From Bacillota bacterium (GTDB lineage: Bacteria; Bacillota_I; Bacilli_A; RFN20; CAG-288): a stretch of DNA of 46,802 nucleotides. The DNA lies in the NCBI GenBank assembly GCA_023398335.1, contig JAEWSJ010000023.1:1-46802 (forward strand), in the 5' to 3' direction. The position numbers and the translations under genes are program-made. The notes below the pieces were generated by a model that was not told where the DNA came from, made no database searches, and saw only the letters and a list, made by a program, of their open reading frames with translations. The first letter of the stretch is position 1. The number at the start of each line of letters is the position of its first letter. Positions 16,425-24,930 of this stretch are shown here, piece by piece.

Positions 16425-16952
16425 ATGGAAAAATATATTAAGTTAAAATTTAGAATACCATTGATACTTAGTATTCTTGGTGTTATTGCAATCCCTGGAA
16501 TTGTTTTGTCCGCAATATATATTAATAAGTATCCGTTACTACTTATTTCTTTAATAATATCAATCGCGATAGATTTATTTGATTTTTATGGGTTACCATT
16601 TTTTTGGATATCTTATAGCAACGTATTAAAAATGAAGCGCCTATATAACTCAATTGTTTATGAAAACATATATTCGGTTGAAGATTTAAGTAAATACTGC
16701 GGTTATCAAAAAGCCTCCGTTATTGAAAATCTTAATTCATTGATGAAAAAAGGTTATTTAAAAGGATATCTATTCGATGGACAAAAGGTTACTTTAAACG
16801 AGTTTACTAGTTTAAAGAAAAAAATATATCTAAAGTGTTGCCCTTATTGTGGTGGAAAAGAATTACATTTGATGGATGATCAAAATATGGTAGTGTGTGA
16901 TTACTGTAAATCAAAAATTCCTAATATTAAACCAGAGGGAGAAAAAGAATAA
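16425..16952 (+). CDS. Membrane-anchored winged-helix and zinc-ribbon protein
   Basis: A 175-residue protein of unknown function. Two hydrophobic segments (about residues 10-32 and 37-62) are followed by a helical segment resembling a winged helix-turn-helix (EDLSKYCGYQKASVIENLNS, then MKKGYLKGYLFDGQKV). It ends in a zinc ribbon with CCPYCGGKEL and CDYCKSKI. The combination suggests a membrane-tethered sensor or adaptor, but no partner is evident. A perfect -10 TATAAT lies at 16389-16394, and ATGGAG acts as the ribosome binding site before the ATG. The gene is separate from rpmE, which has its own promoter. Confidence 0.8.
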   Translation: MEKYIKLKFRIPLILSILGVIAIPGIVLSAIYINKYPLLLISLIISIAIDLFDFYGLPFFWISYSNVLKMKRLYNSIVYENIYSVEDLSKYCGYQKASVIENLNSLMKKGYLKGYLFDGQKVTLNEFTSLKKKIYLKCCPYCGGKELHLMDDQNMVVCDYCKSKIPNIKPEGEKE

Positions 16953-16977
16953 TAGCAGGACGCGAAAAAAACGTCTA

Positions 16978-17006
16978 TTGCAAATTATCCACCAGTTTGA
17001 TATTAT
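16978..17006 (+). promoter_or_regulatory. rpmE promoter
   Basis: TTGCAA (16978-16983), 17-bp spacer, TATTAT (17001-17006), about 50 bases upstream of the L31 ATG. Confidence 0.65.
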
Positions 17007-17016
17007 ATCTAAGCAG

Positions 17017-17047
17017 TCTTTCTAGCAAAATCTAGATTGAAAGGAGA
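17017..17047 (+). promoter_or_regulatory. rpmE leader hairpin covering the Shine-Dalgarno
   Basis: CTTTC (17018-17022) pairs with GAAAG (17039-17043), and TAG (17023-17025) with CTA (17032-17034), leaving a GATT bulge. The 3' arm overlaps the AAAGGAGA ribosome binding site. Such a hairpin could allow translational autoregulation by L31. This is inferred from structure and position only. Confidence 0.4.
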
Positions 17048-17053
17048 TCTCAA

Positions 17054-17260
17054 ATGAAAAAAGGTATTCACCCAGAGTATCATCGTTGCAAGGTTACCTG
17101 CTTATCTTGCGGTAACACATTCGAAACTGGTTCAGTATTAAAGGAAATTAGAGTTGACTCTTGTTCAAATTGTCACTCATTCTTCACTGGAAAAGCTGGT
17201 TCTGTTGCTAACGATGGACGTATTGACCGTTTCAATAAGAAATACGGTTTAAAGAAGTAA
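17054..17260 (+). CDS. rpmE: 50S ribosomal protein L31, zinc-binding type
   Basis: Ribosomal protein L31, which bridges the 50S and 30S subunits. The 68-residue sequence MKKGIHPEYHRCKVTC... contains the zinc-binding cysteines CLSCG and CSNCHSFFTG, so it is the zinc (C+) form rather than the YtiA-like C- form used under zinc shortage. A consensus AAAGGAGA ribosome binding site lies inside a leader hairpin. A terminator follows. Confidence 0.98.
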   Translation: MKKGIHPEYHRCKVTCLSCGNTFETGSVLKEIRVDSCSNCHSFFTGKAGSVANDGRIDRFNKKYGLKK

Positions 17261-17280
17261 TTCAATAATTTTCTTAAACT

Positions 17281-17312
17281 AGCTGTCTTTTGGTAAAAGA
17301 TGGCTTTTTTTG
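17281..17312 (+). terminator. Terminator of rpmE
   Basis: AGCTGTCTTTT (17281-17291) pairs, with two G-T wobbles, with AAAGATGGCT (17296-17305), followed by a T-run. Confidence 0.75.
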
Positions 17313-17323
17313 TTTTCAAATAT

Positions 17324-17352
17324 GTTAAAAATGATTGTATATGTATTATAAT
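17324..17352 (+). promoter_or_regulatory. Putative metG promoter
   Basis: A perfect TATAAT (17347-17352) with a poor -35 (GTTAAA, 17324-17329) at 17 bp. The leader contains a hairpin AAGATCA...TGATCTT (about 17365-17391) before GGAAGGA. Confidence 0.55.
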
Positions 17353-17407
17353 TATTAAGACAAAAGATCATTCATCATTTGTTTGATCTTGATGGAAGGA
17401 ACTAATT

Positions 17408-18991
17408 ATGGCTAAAACATTCTACATTACCACTCCAATATATTACGCCTCCGCTAATATTCATATTGGTCATGCTTATTGCACAACAATAACAGATATT
17501 ATTGCTCGTTATAAAAGAGAAAGAGGATATGACGTTTTCTTTTTAACAGGCGCCGATGAACACGGAGAAAAAATAGCGAAAAACGCTGAAAAGGCAGGCA
17601 TGGAACCTCAAGCTTTCGTCGACAAGATTGCCCAAAGCTTTAAAGATACTTGGGCTAAACTCAAGATATCTAATAACGACTTTATTCGTACTTCAGAAGA
17701 AAGACACGTTGAAGTTGTTCAAAAAGTTTTTACTAAATTATTAGCACAAGGTGATATTTATTTAGGTAAATACAAAGGCTGGTATTGTACTCCATGCGAA
17801 TCATTCTGGACTGAATCACAATTAAAAGAAGGACATACTTGTCCGGATTGTGGTCGTGAATGTCACGAAGAAGAAGAGGAAGCATATTTCTTAAATGTTA
17901 AGAAATATATTCCACAATTAATGAAATTCTACGAAGAACATCCTTCTTTTGTTCCAGGTGGTAAGCTTAATGAAATGATTAATACTTTCATTAAACCAGG
18001 ACTTGAAGATTTATGTATAACTCGTACAACATTTAAATGGGGCGTTCCAGTAAAAGAAAATCCAAAGCATGTTGTATATGTTTGGATCGATGCTTTATTA
18101 AATTATATTTCAGCTTTAGGTTATTTATCTTCCGATGATTCAAGATTTGAAACTTATTGGAATAACGAGACTGAAATTTGTCAATTTGCAGGTCGTGAAA
18201 TCAACAGATTCCATACTATTTATTGGCCAATACTTTTATTCGCTTTAGGTTTAAGATGTCCTGATACAGTTTATATTCATGGCTTATTACTTACTAGATC
18301 TGGGGTTAAATTATCAAAATCTTTAGGTAATGCTCCTTCACCTCTTCCATTAATTGAAAGATATTCTCTGGATGCTTTACGTTTCTATATGGCTCGAGAA
18401 GTACCAGTGGGGGATGATGGTCAATTTACTCCTTCACAATTCATTGAAAGAATAAATACCGATTTAGTTAATAACTACGGTAATTTACTAAATCGTACTT
18501 TATCAATGATTAAGAAGTACTATAATTCAGAAATTCCTTCTTACAGTGTTCCAACAATGGACACAACTTCAAAAGTATATAGCGATATGAAAGTATTAAT
18601 TTCTACTTATGAAGATGCAATGGACCAATACAATGTTACTAAAGGCGCGTCATATGCGACAGATTTACTTAATTTAGGCAATAAGTATATTGAAGTTCAA
18701 GCTCCGTGGAACTTAGCGAAGGAAGATGATAAATCTAAATTAGCGGAAACCATGTACACACTATGTGAAGTTATTAGAATTGGATCAATTCTTTTAAGAC
18801 CATATTTAGTCGATAAATCTAATGAAGCTTTAGATGAATTAAATATTCCTGAAGAACTTAGAACTTATTCTTCAATTAACACCATTGGAAAGTTAAGCGG
18901 AATTAAAAATAACGAAGCCAAACAATTATTTCCACGTTTAAATAAGGATGAAGAAACTTCATTCTTAACTGAATTAATCGACGGAAAATAA
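17408..18991 (+). CDS. metG: Methionyl-tRNA synthetase
   Basis: Class I synthetase that charges initiator and elongator tRNA-Met. The HIGH motif is HIGH at residues 19-22. The zinc-knuckle insertion CTPCESFW...CPDCGREC follows, and the KMSKS loop is KLSKS at 301-305. At 527 residues it lacks the C-terminal EMAP/Trbp111-like tRNA-binding domain found in about 650-residue forms such as that of Bacillus subtilis, so it is a short, probably monomeric form. GGAAGGA precedes the ATG. The terminator downstream is shared with the convergent rpiB. Confidence 0.98.
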   Translation: MAKTFYITTPIYYASANIHIGHAYCTTITDIIARYKRERGYDVFFLTGADEHGEKIAKNAEKAGMEPQAFVDKIAQSFKDTWAKLKISNNDFIRTSEERHVEVVQKVFTKLLAQGDIYLGKYKGWYCTPCESFWTESQLKEGHTCPDCGRECHEEEEEAYFLNVKKYIPQLMKFYEEHPSFVPGGKLNEMINTFIKPGLEDLCITRTTFKWGVPVKENPKHVVYVWIDALLNYISALGYLSSDDSRFETYWNNETEICQFAGREINRFHTIYWPILLFALGLRCPDTVYIHGLLLTRSGVKLSKSLGNAPSPLPLIERYSLDALRFYMAREVPVGDDGQFTPSQFIERINTDLVNNYGNLLNRTLSMIKKYYNSEIPSYSVPTMDTTSKVYSDMKVLISTYEDAMDQYNVTKGASYATDLLNLGNKYIEVQAPWNLAKEDDKSKLAETMYTLCEVIRIGSILLRPYLVDKSNEALDELNIPEELRTYSSINTIGKLSGIKNNEAKQLFPRLNKDEETSFLTELIDGK

Positions 18992-18993
18992 CA

Positions 18994-19023
18994 AAAAAAG
19001 GAGACCCGCAGTTCTCCTTTTTA
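18994..19023. terminator. Bidirectional terminator between metG and rpiB
   Basis: AAAAAGGAGA (18995-19004), loop CCCGCAGT, TCTCCTTTTT (19013-19022). The A-run on one side and T-run on the other let it work in both directions. It overlaps the rpiB stop codon. Confidence 0.85.
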
Positions 19024-19470
19024 TTTGCAATTATGTTTTTCGTAGTCGGAAATCATATCAACTCTAAGTTTATGTCTTCCACCAAGAAATTCAGCATTTA
19101 AGAATATATCTGTTCTTCTAATGCAATCTTCAATGTCCATATATTTAGCACCAAATGCGATGCAGTTTGCGTTGTTATGCTCAACTGATAAACGAGTAAC
19201 ATCATCGTTATATCCCATACCGCATCTAACATCTTTAACTTTGTTAGCGCAAATCATTACTCCTTCTCCAGAAGTACAGCAAACGATACCTTTATCAACT
19301 TGCTTATCTTTAATTTTAGTTGCTACATCAAAAGCATAGGTTGGATAGTGTACTGAATCGAGAGTGTATGTTCCACAGTCGATGACTTCATAACCCTCAC
19401 TTAAGAGATGTTTTTGAATGGCATTTTTAAGATCTAACGCTCCATGATCACAGCCGATAGCAATTTTCAT
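19021..19470 (-). CDS. rpiB: RpiB/LacA/LacB-family sugar-phosphate isomerase (ribose-5-phosphate isomerase B)
   Basis: Interconverts ribose-5-phosphate and ribulose-5-phosphate in the non-oxidative pentose phosphate pathway. The family marks are IAIGCDHGALDLK at the start, GIVCCTSGEGVMICANKV (the active-site cysteine loop, here CTSGEG instead of the more usual CGTGxG) and GYNDDVTRLSVEHNNANCIAFG. The ATG at 19470 is chosen because GAGGA sits just upstream, overlapping the tsaC stop; a GTG at 19485 would lack a ribosome binding site. The 149-residue product fits RpiB. It is co-transcribed with tsaC. Since RpiB relatives also act on allose- or galactose-6-phosphate, ribose specificity is likely rather than proven. 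Confidence 0.92.
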   Translation of the reverse strand: MKIAIGCDHGALDLKNAIQKHLLSEGYEVIDCGTYTLDSVHYPTYAFDVATKIKDKQVDKGIVCCTSGEGVMICANKVKDVRCGMGYNDDVTRLSVEHNNANCIAFGAKYMDIEDCIRRTDIFLNAEFLGGRHKLRVDMISDYEKHNCK

Positions 19471-19481
19471 ATTATTTTTCC

Positions 19482-20096
19482 TCACGCTTTCTCATAAAAG
19501 TTTTTAATTTCGTCAAATGGAATATCTCCTTGACGAATTAATTTTATAGTATTTGGAGTTGAAATATCAACTATAGTGGATGGAAGACCACCATTGCAAA
19601 CATCATCTATTACAAAGGGAATTTCACCATTAAATACTTCGTACACGTCTTTAGAGTTAATTAAAGGTGGTTCACCAGATTTGTTCGCGGATGGAACTAA
19701 AAGAGGAACGCCAACTGAATCGATAAAAGATCTAAGCTTTTCATCTCCGCTTACTCTTATTCCAATAGCAGGACTATTTAAAGTCACGTGTTTATATAAA
19801 CCTTTCTTTGGTTTACAAAGAAGAGTAATTGGACCTGGAACGTATTTTTTAATTAGTTCTAGAGCTTTATCATCTAACTCAGCAAAGTCTTCAAATTTAA
19901 ATGAATTACCACCCATTAAAGTAAATGGCTTTTCTGGTGGTCGTCTTTTAACTTCAACTAATTTCTTAAAAGCTTCGTAATTATCATATCTAACTCCAAG
20001 GCCATAAACGGTCTCGGTTGGAAAAGCAACTACTTCTCCGTTTTGTATTGATTTTATGACTTCTTTATCATCGAACTTAACAATTTTTGTTTCCAT
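19482..20096 (-). CDS. tsaC: L-threonylcarbamoyladenylate synthase (TsaC/YrdC)
   Basis: Makes threonylcarbamoyl-AMP from threonine, bicarbonate and ATP, the first step of the t6A37 modification of ANN-reading tRNAs. Conserved YrdC motifs include VVAFPTETVYGLG, EVKRRPPEKPFTLMG (KRxxxKP binding site) and LLVPSANKSGEPP, with STIVDI near the end. At 204 residues it is the short TsaC form without the C-terminal Sua5 domain. The ATG at 20096 starts the YrdC domain; an upstream frame extension to 20156 overlaps the promoter and is rejected. rpiB follows after 11 bases, an order reminiscent of the ywlC-rpiB neighbourhood in Bacilli. Confidence 0.95.
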   Translation of the reverse strand: METKIVKFDDKEVIKSIQNGEVVAFPTETVYGLGVRYDNYEAFKKLVEVKRRPPEKPFTLMGGNSFKFEDFAELDDKALELIKKYVPGPITLLCKPKKGLYKHVTLNSPAIGIRVSGDEKLRSFIDSVGVPLLVPSANKSGEPPLINSKDVYEVFNGEIPFVIDDVCNGGLPSTIVDISTPNTIKLIRQGDIPFDEIKNFYEKA

Positions 20097-20123
20097 ATAT
20101 TTGTTTCTTTCTTTACAATTGGT

Positions 20124-20132
20124 ATTATAGCA
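20124..20132 (-). promoter_or_regulatory. Extended -10 promoter of tsaC-rpiB
   Basis: On the minus strand the sequence reads TGCTATAAT, a perfect -10 with the TGn extension, 28 bases upstream of the chosen tsaC ATG. The -35 is weak, as expected for extended -10 promoters. Confidence 0.65.
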
Positions 20133-20309
20133 CTTCAAAAGAGACTGGCTACTCAATATATATCTTCATCTGTGCATTTTCTTCCATATATCAATGTTAA
20201 AAATGAAATATGTAATGTGATATACTTAATCTATGAACGGGTTATCTTGTTTTTAAGTAAAACTATTCTACACTATATGAGATTCACCGTTTCTTGAAAT
20301 GGAGTTTCT

Positions 20310-23300
20310 ATGTCAAAGAAAGAGACCTTTGAAGACCTAGAAGATTATGTTAAAAATTCTAATAATATCAATGTAAAACCAGATGATAATACTGTGGAAG
20401 TAATCAGTAAGAATATCACCTCTTTTTTCAACATGCTATTTTCAGGAAAATATATAAAGTTCACCTCGATTTTTGAAGGTGATTACGTTTCTTCTCCAGA
20501 CAATTTACATGTAAAGATAAACGGGGAAGAAATTGAAAGAAAGAAAGAATATAAAAAAGATTTTTTACTAAGTAAAATGTCTTCATCTACTAAAGCGGAT
20601 GAGGTAATATCTAGCTTGCTTCCGATTTATCAAGATGATACTTTATCGCGTTTAGTTAATAAAGATAATCTCTATCTTTCTTATGGAATTTTATATTATC
20701 AAAAGAAAGACAGCAAAGAAATCCAAATCGCCCCATTGGTTTATTATCATATATCTTTAGAAAAAAGAAAGAACGATTATTATTTTGTACTTGATGATAA
20801 TAATCCTTATTATAATTTACCACTTCAAAGTTTACTATTATCTCAATATGGAATTGATATATCTTCATTATCATTAAATAATAATCCGGAAGAATATTTG
20901 GATTATGTAAAAGAAGTTATCAGTAAAACATTATTTGCGGTCGATGATAACATGAAAATATTAATGTCCAATATTAAGAAAGATAATTTAGCTGCTGCTT
21001 TGATAAAAGAAAAAGATAACATTATTTTTACCGATGTATTTAGAGCATTAGAAGAAAATGTTAGTTACGATCCTAAAGTTCCTTTTACATTTAAGAAAAA
21101 TCCACATTATGTTAATGAAGGATTAAAATTGTTATCTAGTTCTCCTTTAACTAAAATAGATAAAGCTTCTAAATTGGGAAGTTCATTTATTTTTTCGATG
21201 TTAGATGAATATCTCTTAAGTGAAAAAAGCGTTTTGTTCGTATCTCCAAATAAAGAAAAGAACAAGGAAGTAAGACAATACCTTATTGATAACTTTTACG
21301 ACTTATATATGACATATAAAGATGTTAATAAACCAGGAGTTGCTATATACACTTTACTAGAATCACTTCAAAGAAAGAAAGGCTATCTTATCGACGCTTC
21401 TACATCTTTAAAAGTAATGGAACAGCAGGATTTATTAGAAAAGAAAACCTATTATGATATTTCTTTAAAAAGTATTCAAATTCCAACTAATGAAGATAAT
21501 TTAGAAATATATAACAACTACTTTAACGCTTATAAAAAATCTAAAAAAGTATATGATTTCTCCGCTTTTAACGAATATACAAACGAGGAATATTTAGATG
21601 ATCTTAACTTCTTTAAATTCTTAAAGAAGTCAACTTTCTTTGTTACGAAACCGTTTATTACTCATCCGTATTACGGACTTAACAGCGAAAGAAAAGAAAG
21701 TGATTATGATTCAATTCATTCGTTTTTGAATGACTTTATTGACGACATAAAAAGATTTGAAAAATCAATAGAAGATTCGCAAATTAAATTGTCTAAATGG
21801 TCGGATTTTAATTCGATTAGAGATTTTGATGAAGCGAAAAAACATTTTGAATTATATGCTTCGTATTCAGGTTTTCCACTAAATTTCTTTAATATAAAAG
21901 AGACAGATGAATTAGATAATTACCTACAAGAATTAAAAGAATGTTATCGAAAAGAATCCGCTATGAAGTTAGCAATTAATATTGCAACCGATGAAGAGAT
22001 ATGGAAACTTGATTTTGATGAAATACTAAATAAACTTCGTGGTAAAGAAGAAAAACAAACGATAAAACAAATTAGGAAACTCTTAAAGCTTAATACTAAA
22101 GCTAACTATGAATCACTTATTGTTTTGTTAGATAAATTCCAAGAAAATAAAGCGAAAATCAGAGAAATAACGCCAAACTTAGAATCTGATTTTGGATTCT
22201 TAATTACCGATGTTGATGGAATCAATTCCATTCAAGATGCCTTTAATTTCATCAGTTCACTTAACAGACATAAGATTTTATATGATATGGTTTCTTTTGA
22301 TAATGATTTTACTAATTTGATATTCAATAATCAGGAATACTTAGACAAGTATAAAAATGTTTATTATCCGGAGTTAATCAGATTGAGATCAGTGGTAGAA
22401 CACAGTTTAGATGAATATAAAATAATCTTTAATGAAGATAAGTTCGATTATACTCAAGCCTCGTTTGAAGAAATAATTAAAAGAGTAAAGATAAGACTAG
22501 ATGCGTCAAAGAAAGAATATATCGAGTATTTGGATTTCTCTAAATTTACTGATGCGGCTTCTCCTGAACTTCGTGAAGCTTTACTTCAAGAGGAGGAAAG
22601 AGAAGAAAATCTATCTAACTTCAAGAATGATTTTTACCTTTCGCTATATCAATTATTATTAAAGAGGGCTATGGATAATAATTCTGGAGTTAGTTTAATT
22701 GAGGATGAGTGTCGAAATGTATTTGATATTTATAAATCGTTACACGATAACGGAGATTTGTTACGTCTTCGCTCAAATGAAGAATTTGACGCAATACGAA
22801 AGAAATATATCATTAACGAACCTTATAATAAGTTGTTAAAACAATTGAAAGAAAAATATCATCAATATAAGCTTTATCCTTCTTCTTGTTCGCTTAAAGA
22901 CTCGAAAGATATTTTCTATCACGTTTATCCACTTGAGACAAGAAGCGTGGATGAACTTAATATGTTTAAAGATATTTCTTTTGACTTAGTAATTATTGAC
23001 GCAAGTGAAAAGATTGATACGATATCACTTTATTCCGCTTTAAGATTAGGTAAGAGAGTTGTGGTATATAACTCGTCCATCTTAGATGACAAACTAAAAT
23101 ACGCTCCTTCAATTAAGTTTGATTTGGCAAAAGATCTATCTAGCATTGGTGAGCATAGTGAATTGCTGTTGGCTAATATTGAAGATAGTTTAAATAAAGA
23201 CGGTATACAATTGATTCATAATTATAAAGTTGAAGAAGGTGTTGTTATTCCGTTGTATTTTGAACACGAAAATGAGAAATTCGCTCTTAAATTTGAATCG

Positions 23301-23861
23301 AAGAATTTTGAAACGAAAGAAACAGAGAGTTATATTATTCCACGTGATCTCTATCTAAATTACGATATAAAAGTTGTAACGTTATACATTATTCCTTATA
23401 TCGTATATGAAGATTTCGCAACAATGTCTTTATATAATGATGTAAGAAAGAAAATGCAAGAAGATGAGAATGTCGTCTCATCGCTAAATATGCTAAGTTA
23501 CGATCAACAGAAGAAAGTTCGATATTTCCAAATGCTCGATAGTATCGATAGTTCATTTGGAAAATTCAAAGCGGATGATGTTCCGCCGGTGGATTATGAT
23601 CATGCGTTGTTAAAATCTTCTTCGATAGAAGAGAGACCTATATTAAATATTTCCCATTACGATATTGCAAATGGAATTATGACGTATTTATCAAACTTTA
23701 CATTTTTAACAAAAGAGACCTTGATTAAGCATTTAGCTTCGGTTGTAGGAACAAATGAGAAAGATATCGATTTTAGATTGTTATTTGCGAAAGCGACAAG
23801 TTACCTAGTGGATAACAATAAAATTACAGTAGATAAGTCTAGATATATTTTAAACAGATAG
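20310..23861 (+). CDS. DUF4011 helicase-nuclease-like protein lacking catalytic motifs
   Basis: A 1183-residue intact protein that resembles, in order, large DUF4011 superfamily I helicases. A DUF4011-like start lies near residues 118-195 (LYLSYGILYYQKKDSKEIQIAP, then SLLLSQYGIDI). A RecA-like segment follows near 285-325, where the expected GPPGTGKS is replaced by SPLTKIDKASKLGSS before VLFVSPNKEKNKEV. A long coiled middle leads to a Walker B-like FDLVIIDASEKI near 905, where such helicases have DEAS. Next come a stretch resembling a Vsr/DUF559-type nuclease with degraded motifs, and a DUF3320-like end (KETLIKHLASVVGTNEKDI). The second RecA domain seems absent. It probably binds rather than unwinds nucleic acid, or serves as scaffold. 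The ATG has GGAG upstream. The family assignment is by eye. Confidence 0.7.
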   Translation: MSKKETFEDLEDYVKNSNNINVKPDDNTVEVISKNITSFFNMLFSGKYIKFTSIFEGDYVSSPDNLHVKINGEEIERKKEYKKDFLLSKMSSSTKADEVISSLLPIYQDDTLSRLVNKDNLYLSYGILYYQKKDSKEIQIAPLVYYHISLEKRKNDYYFVLDDNNPYYNLPLQSLLLSQYGIDISSLSLNNNPEEYLDYVKEVISKTLFAVDDNMKILMSNIKKDNLAAALIKEKDNIIFTDVFRALEENVSYDPKVPFTFKKNPHYVNEGLKLLSSSPLTKIDKASKLGSSFIFSMLDEYLLSEKSVLFVSPNKEKNKEVRQYLIDNFYDLYMTYKDVNKPGVAIYTLLESLQRKKGYLIDASTSLKVMEQQDLLEKKTYYDISLKSIQIPTNEDNLEIYNNYFNAYKKSKKVYDFSAFNEYTNEEYLDDLNFFKFLKKSTFFVTKPFITHPYYGLNSERKESDYDSIHSFLNDFIDDIKRFEKSIEDSQIKLSKWSDFNSIRDFDEAKKHFELYASYSGFPLNFFNIKETDELDNYLQELKECYRKESAMKLAINIATDEEIWKLDFDEILNKLRGKEEKQTIKQIRKLLKLNTKANYESLIVLLDKFQENKAKIREITPNLESDFGFLITDVDGINSIQDAFNFISSLNRHKILYDMVSFDNDFTNLIFNNQEYLDKYKNVYYPELIRLRSVVEHSLDEYKIIFNEDKFDYTQASFEEIIKRVKIRLDASKKEYIEYLDFSKFTDAASPELREALLQEEEREENLSNFKNDFYLSLYQLLLKRAMDNNSGVSLIEDECRNVFDIYKSLHDNGDLLRLRSNEEFDAIRKKYIINEPYNKLLKQLKEKYHQYKLYPSSCSLKDSKDIFYHVYPLETRSVDELNMFKDISFDLVIIDASEKIDTISLYSALRLGKRVVVYNSSILDDKLKYAPSIKFDLAKDLSSIGEHSELLLANIEDSLNKDGIQLIHNYKVEEGVVIPLYFEHENEKFALKFESKNFETKETESYIIPRDLYLNYDIKVVTLYIIPYIVYEDFATMSLYNDVRKKMQEDENVVSSLNMLSYDQQKKVRYFQMLDSIDSSFGKFKADDVPPVDYDHALLKSSSIEERPILNISHYDIANGIMTYLSNFTFLTKETLIKHLASVVGTNEKDIDFRLLFAKATSYLVDNNKITVDKSRYILNR

Positions 23862-23894
23862 TTTAATTTATAGAAATATATAAAGGAGAAAAAA

Positions 23895-24512
23895 ATGAAT
23901 AAAATTAAGAGTTGGTTTACGGATTTTAAAAAGTTTATTTCAAGAGGTAGCGTCATTGATATGGCTGTTGGTGTCATTATCGGCTCAGCTTTTTCTGCGA
24001 TTATTACAGCGGTAGTTAATAATATCTTAATGCCTATAATTACTGCAGCTATTCCAGGTGGCTTTAGCGGATTAGTAACTGTACTTAATCATTCTGAAGC
24101 CGTTGTTGATCCTGCTAACGTTACTGCTGGAATAACTACTGTTTCATACTGGGGAAATACCTATAATGCCTCGATTGTTAATGTTATTAACTGGGGAGCA
24201 TTCTTAAATGCATTAGTTAATTTCTTGATTATTGCTTTAGTGTTATTTATTATTTTGAAATCAGCGATGGCGTTTTCTAATATGGGTAAGGGTGAAGTAG
24301 CAATAAACAAAGCTTTTACTAGAGCTGAGAAAAAAGAGATGATAAAGAGCGGTAAATCTTTTGCTGAAATTCGTGAATTATCAATTAAAAAGATTGCGGA
24401 TGATAAAGCTAAAAAAGCTAAAGCAGATGAGGAAGAAAAAAAGAATCAAGTTACGGAATTATCTTTGCTAAAAGATATCAAAGATATTCTTTGCGAAAGC
24501 AAAAAAGATTAA
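23895..24512 (+). CDS. mscL: Large-conductance mechanosensitive channel
   Basis: Pentameric membrane channel that opens under extreme tension to release solutes on hypo-osmotic shock. The N-terminal helix and TM1 are classic (FKKFISRGSVIDMAVGVIIG, with AFSAIITAVVNNILMP). TM2 is FLNALVNFLIIALVLFIILK. At 205 residues it is longer than usual (~130-150) because of an extended extracellular loop (about residues 55-100) and a long Lys/Glu/Ala-rich C-terminal cytoplasmic helix. It lies 33 bases after the DUF4011-like gene with a strong AAGGAG, and may be co-transcribed with it. Confidence 0.95.
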   Translation: MNKIKSWFTDFKKFISRGSVIDMAVGVIIGSAFSAIITAVVNNILMPIITAAIPGGFSGLVTVLNHSEAVVDPANVTAGITTVSYWGNTYNASIVNVINWGAFLNALVNFLIIALVLFIILKSAMAFSNMGKGEVAINKAFTRAEKKEMIKSGKSFAEIRELSIKKIADDKAKKAKADEEEKKNQVTELSLLKDIKDILCESKKD

Positions 24513-24581
24513 TTTTAGTCTTTAGTTGTTATTTATTTAATTTAAACTTATAATTAATTGAATTTGAAAGGAATTAGCAAT

Positions 24582-24824
24582 ATGGAAAAAGAATATAGCA
24601 AAACAGTGAAGATATTAATTTTAGTTTTCTTAGGATGGTTCGGTGGCGATAAGTTTTTAGCTCGCGGATTTAAAGGCGGTTGGAAAATGGCCGGACTTAA
24701 ATTTTTAGCGAACCTAGTCTTTATTGGAGAAGCATGGAATATAATTGATCTTATAATGGAATGCTTTAATAAATATATGTATGACCCAAGAGATTATCTT
24801 GGCCTTATTGAAAAAAAGAATTAA
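24582..24824 (+). CDS. Small TM2-domain membrane protein
   Basis: An 80-residue protein with the TM2 pattern: a first hydrophobic segment ending LGWFGGDKFLARGFKGGWK, then a short turn and a second segment AGLKFLANLVFIGEAWNIID with the closing Trp-x-x-(I/L)-Asp. TM2 proteins are common in bacteria, but their role is poorly defined. The ATG at 24582 follows AAAGGA; the longer frame starting with TTG at 24558 would place that ribosome binding site inside the gene. It sits after mscL and before a strong terminator, probably as the last gene of that unit. Confidence 0.8.
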   Translation: MEKEYSKTVKILILVFLGWFGGDKFLARGFKGGWKMAGLKFLANLVFIGEAWNIIDLIMECFNKYMYDPRDYLGLIEKKN

Positions 24825-24834
24825 GAAAATATTT

Positions 24835-24868
24835 AAAACTCATCTAGCAAGTCTAAGATGAGTTTTAT
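24835..24868 (+). terminator. Terminator after the TM2 gene
   Basis: AAAACTCATCT (24835-24845) pairs perfectly with AGATGAGTTTT (24856-24866), loop of 10 nt, closing in Ts. Confidence 0.85.
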
Positions 24869-24930
24869 TATGGCTAAATATGTTAAAATAAAGAAGATTT
24901 TAAGAAAGAAAAGAACTGGTATTAAATTAT

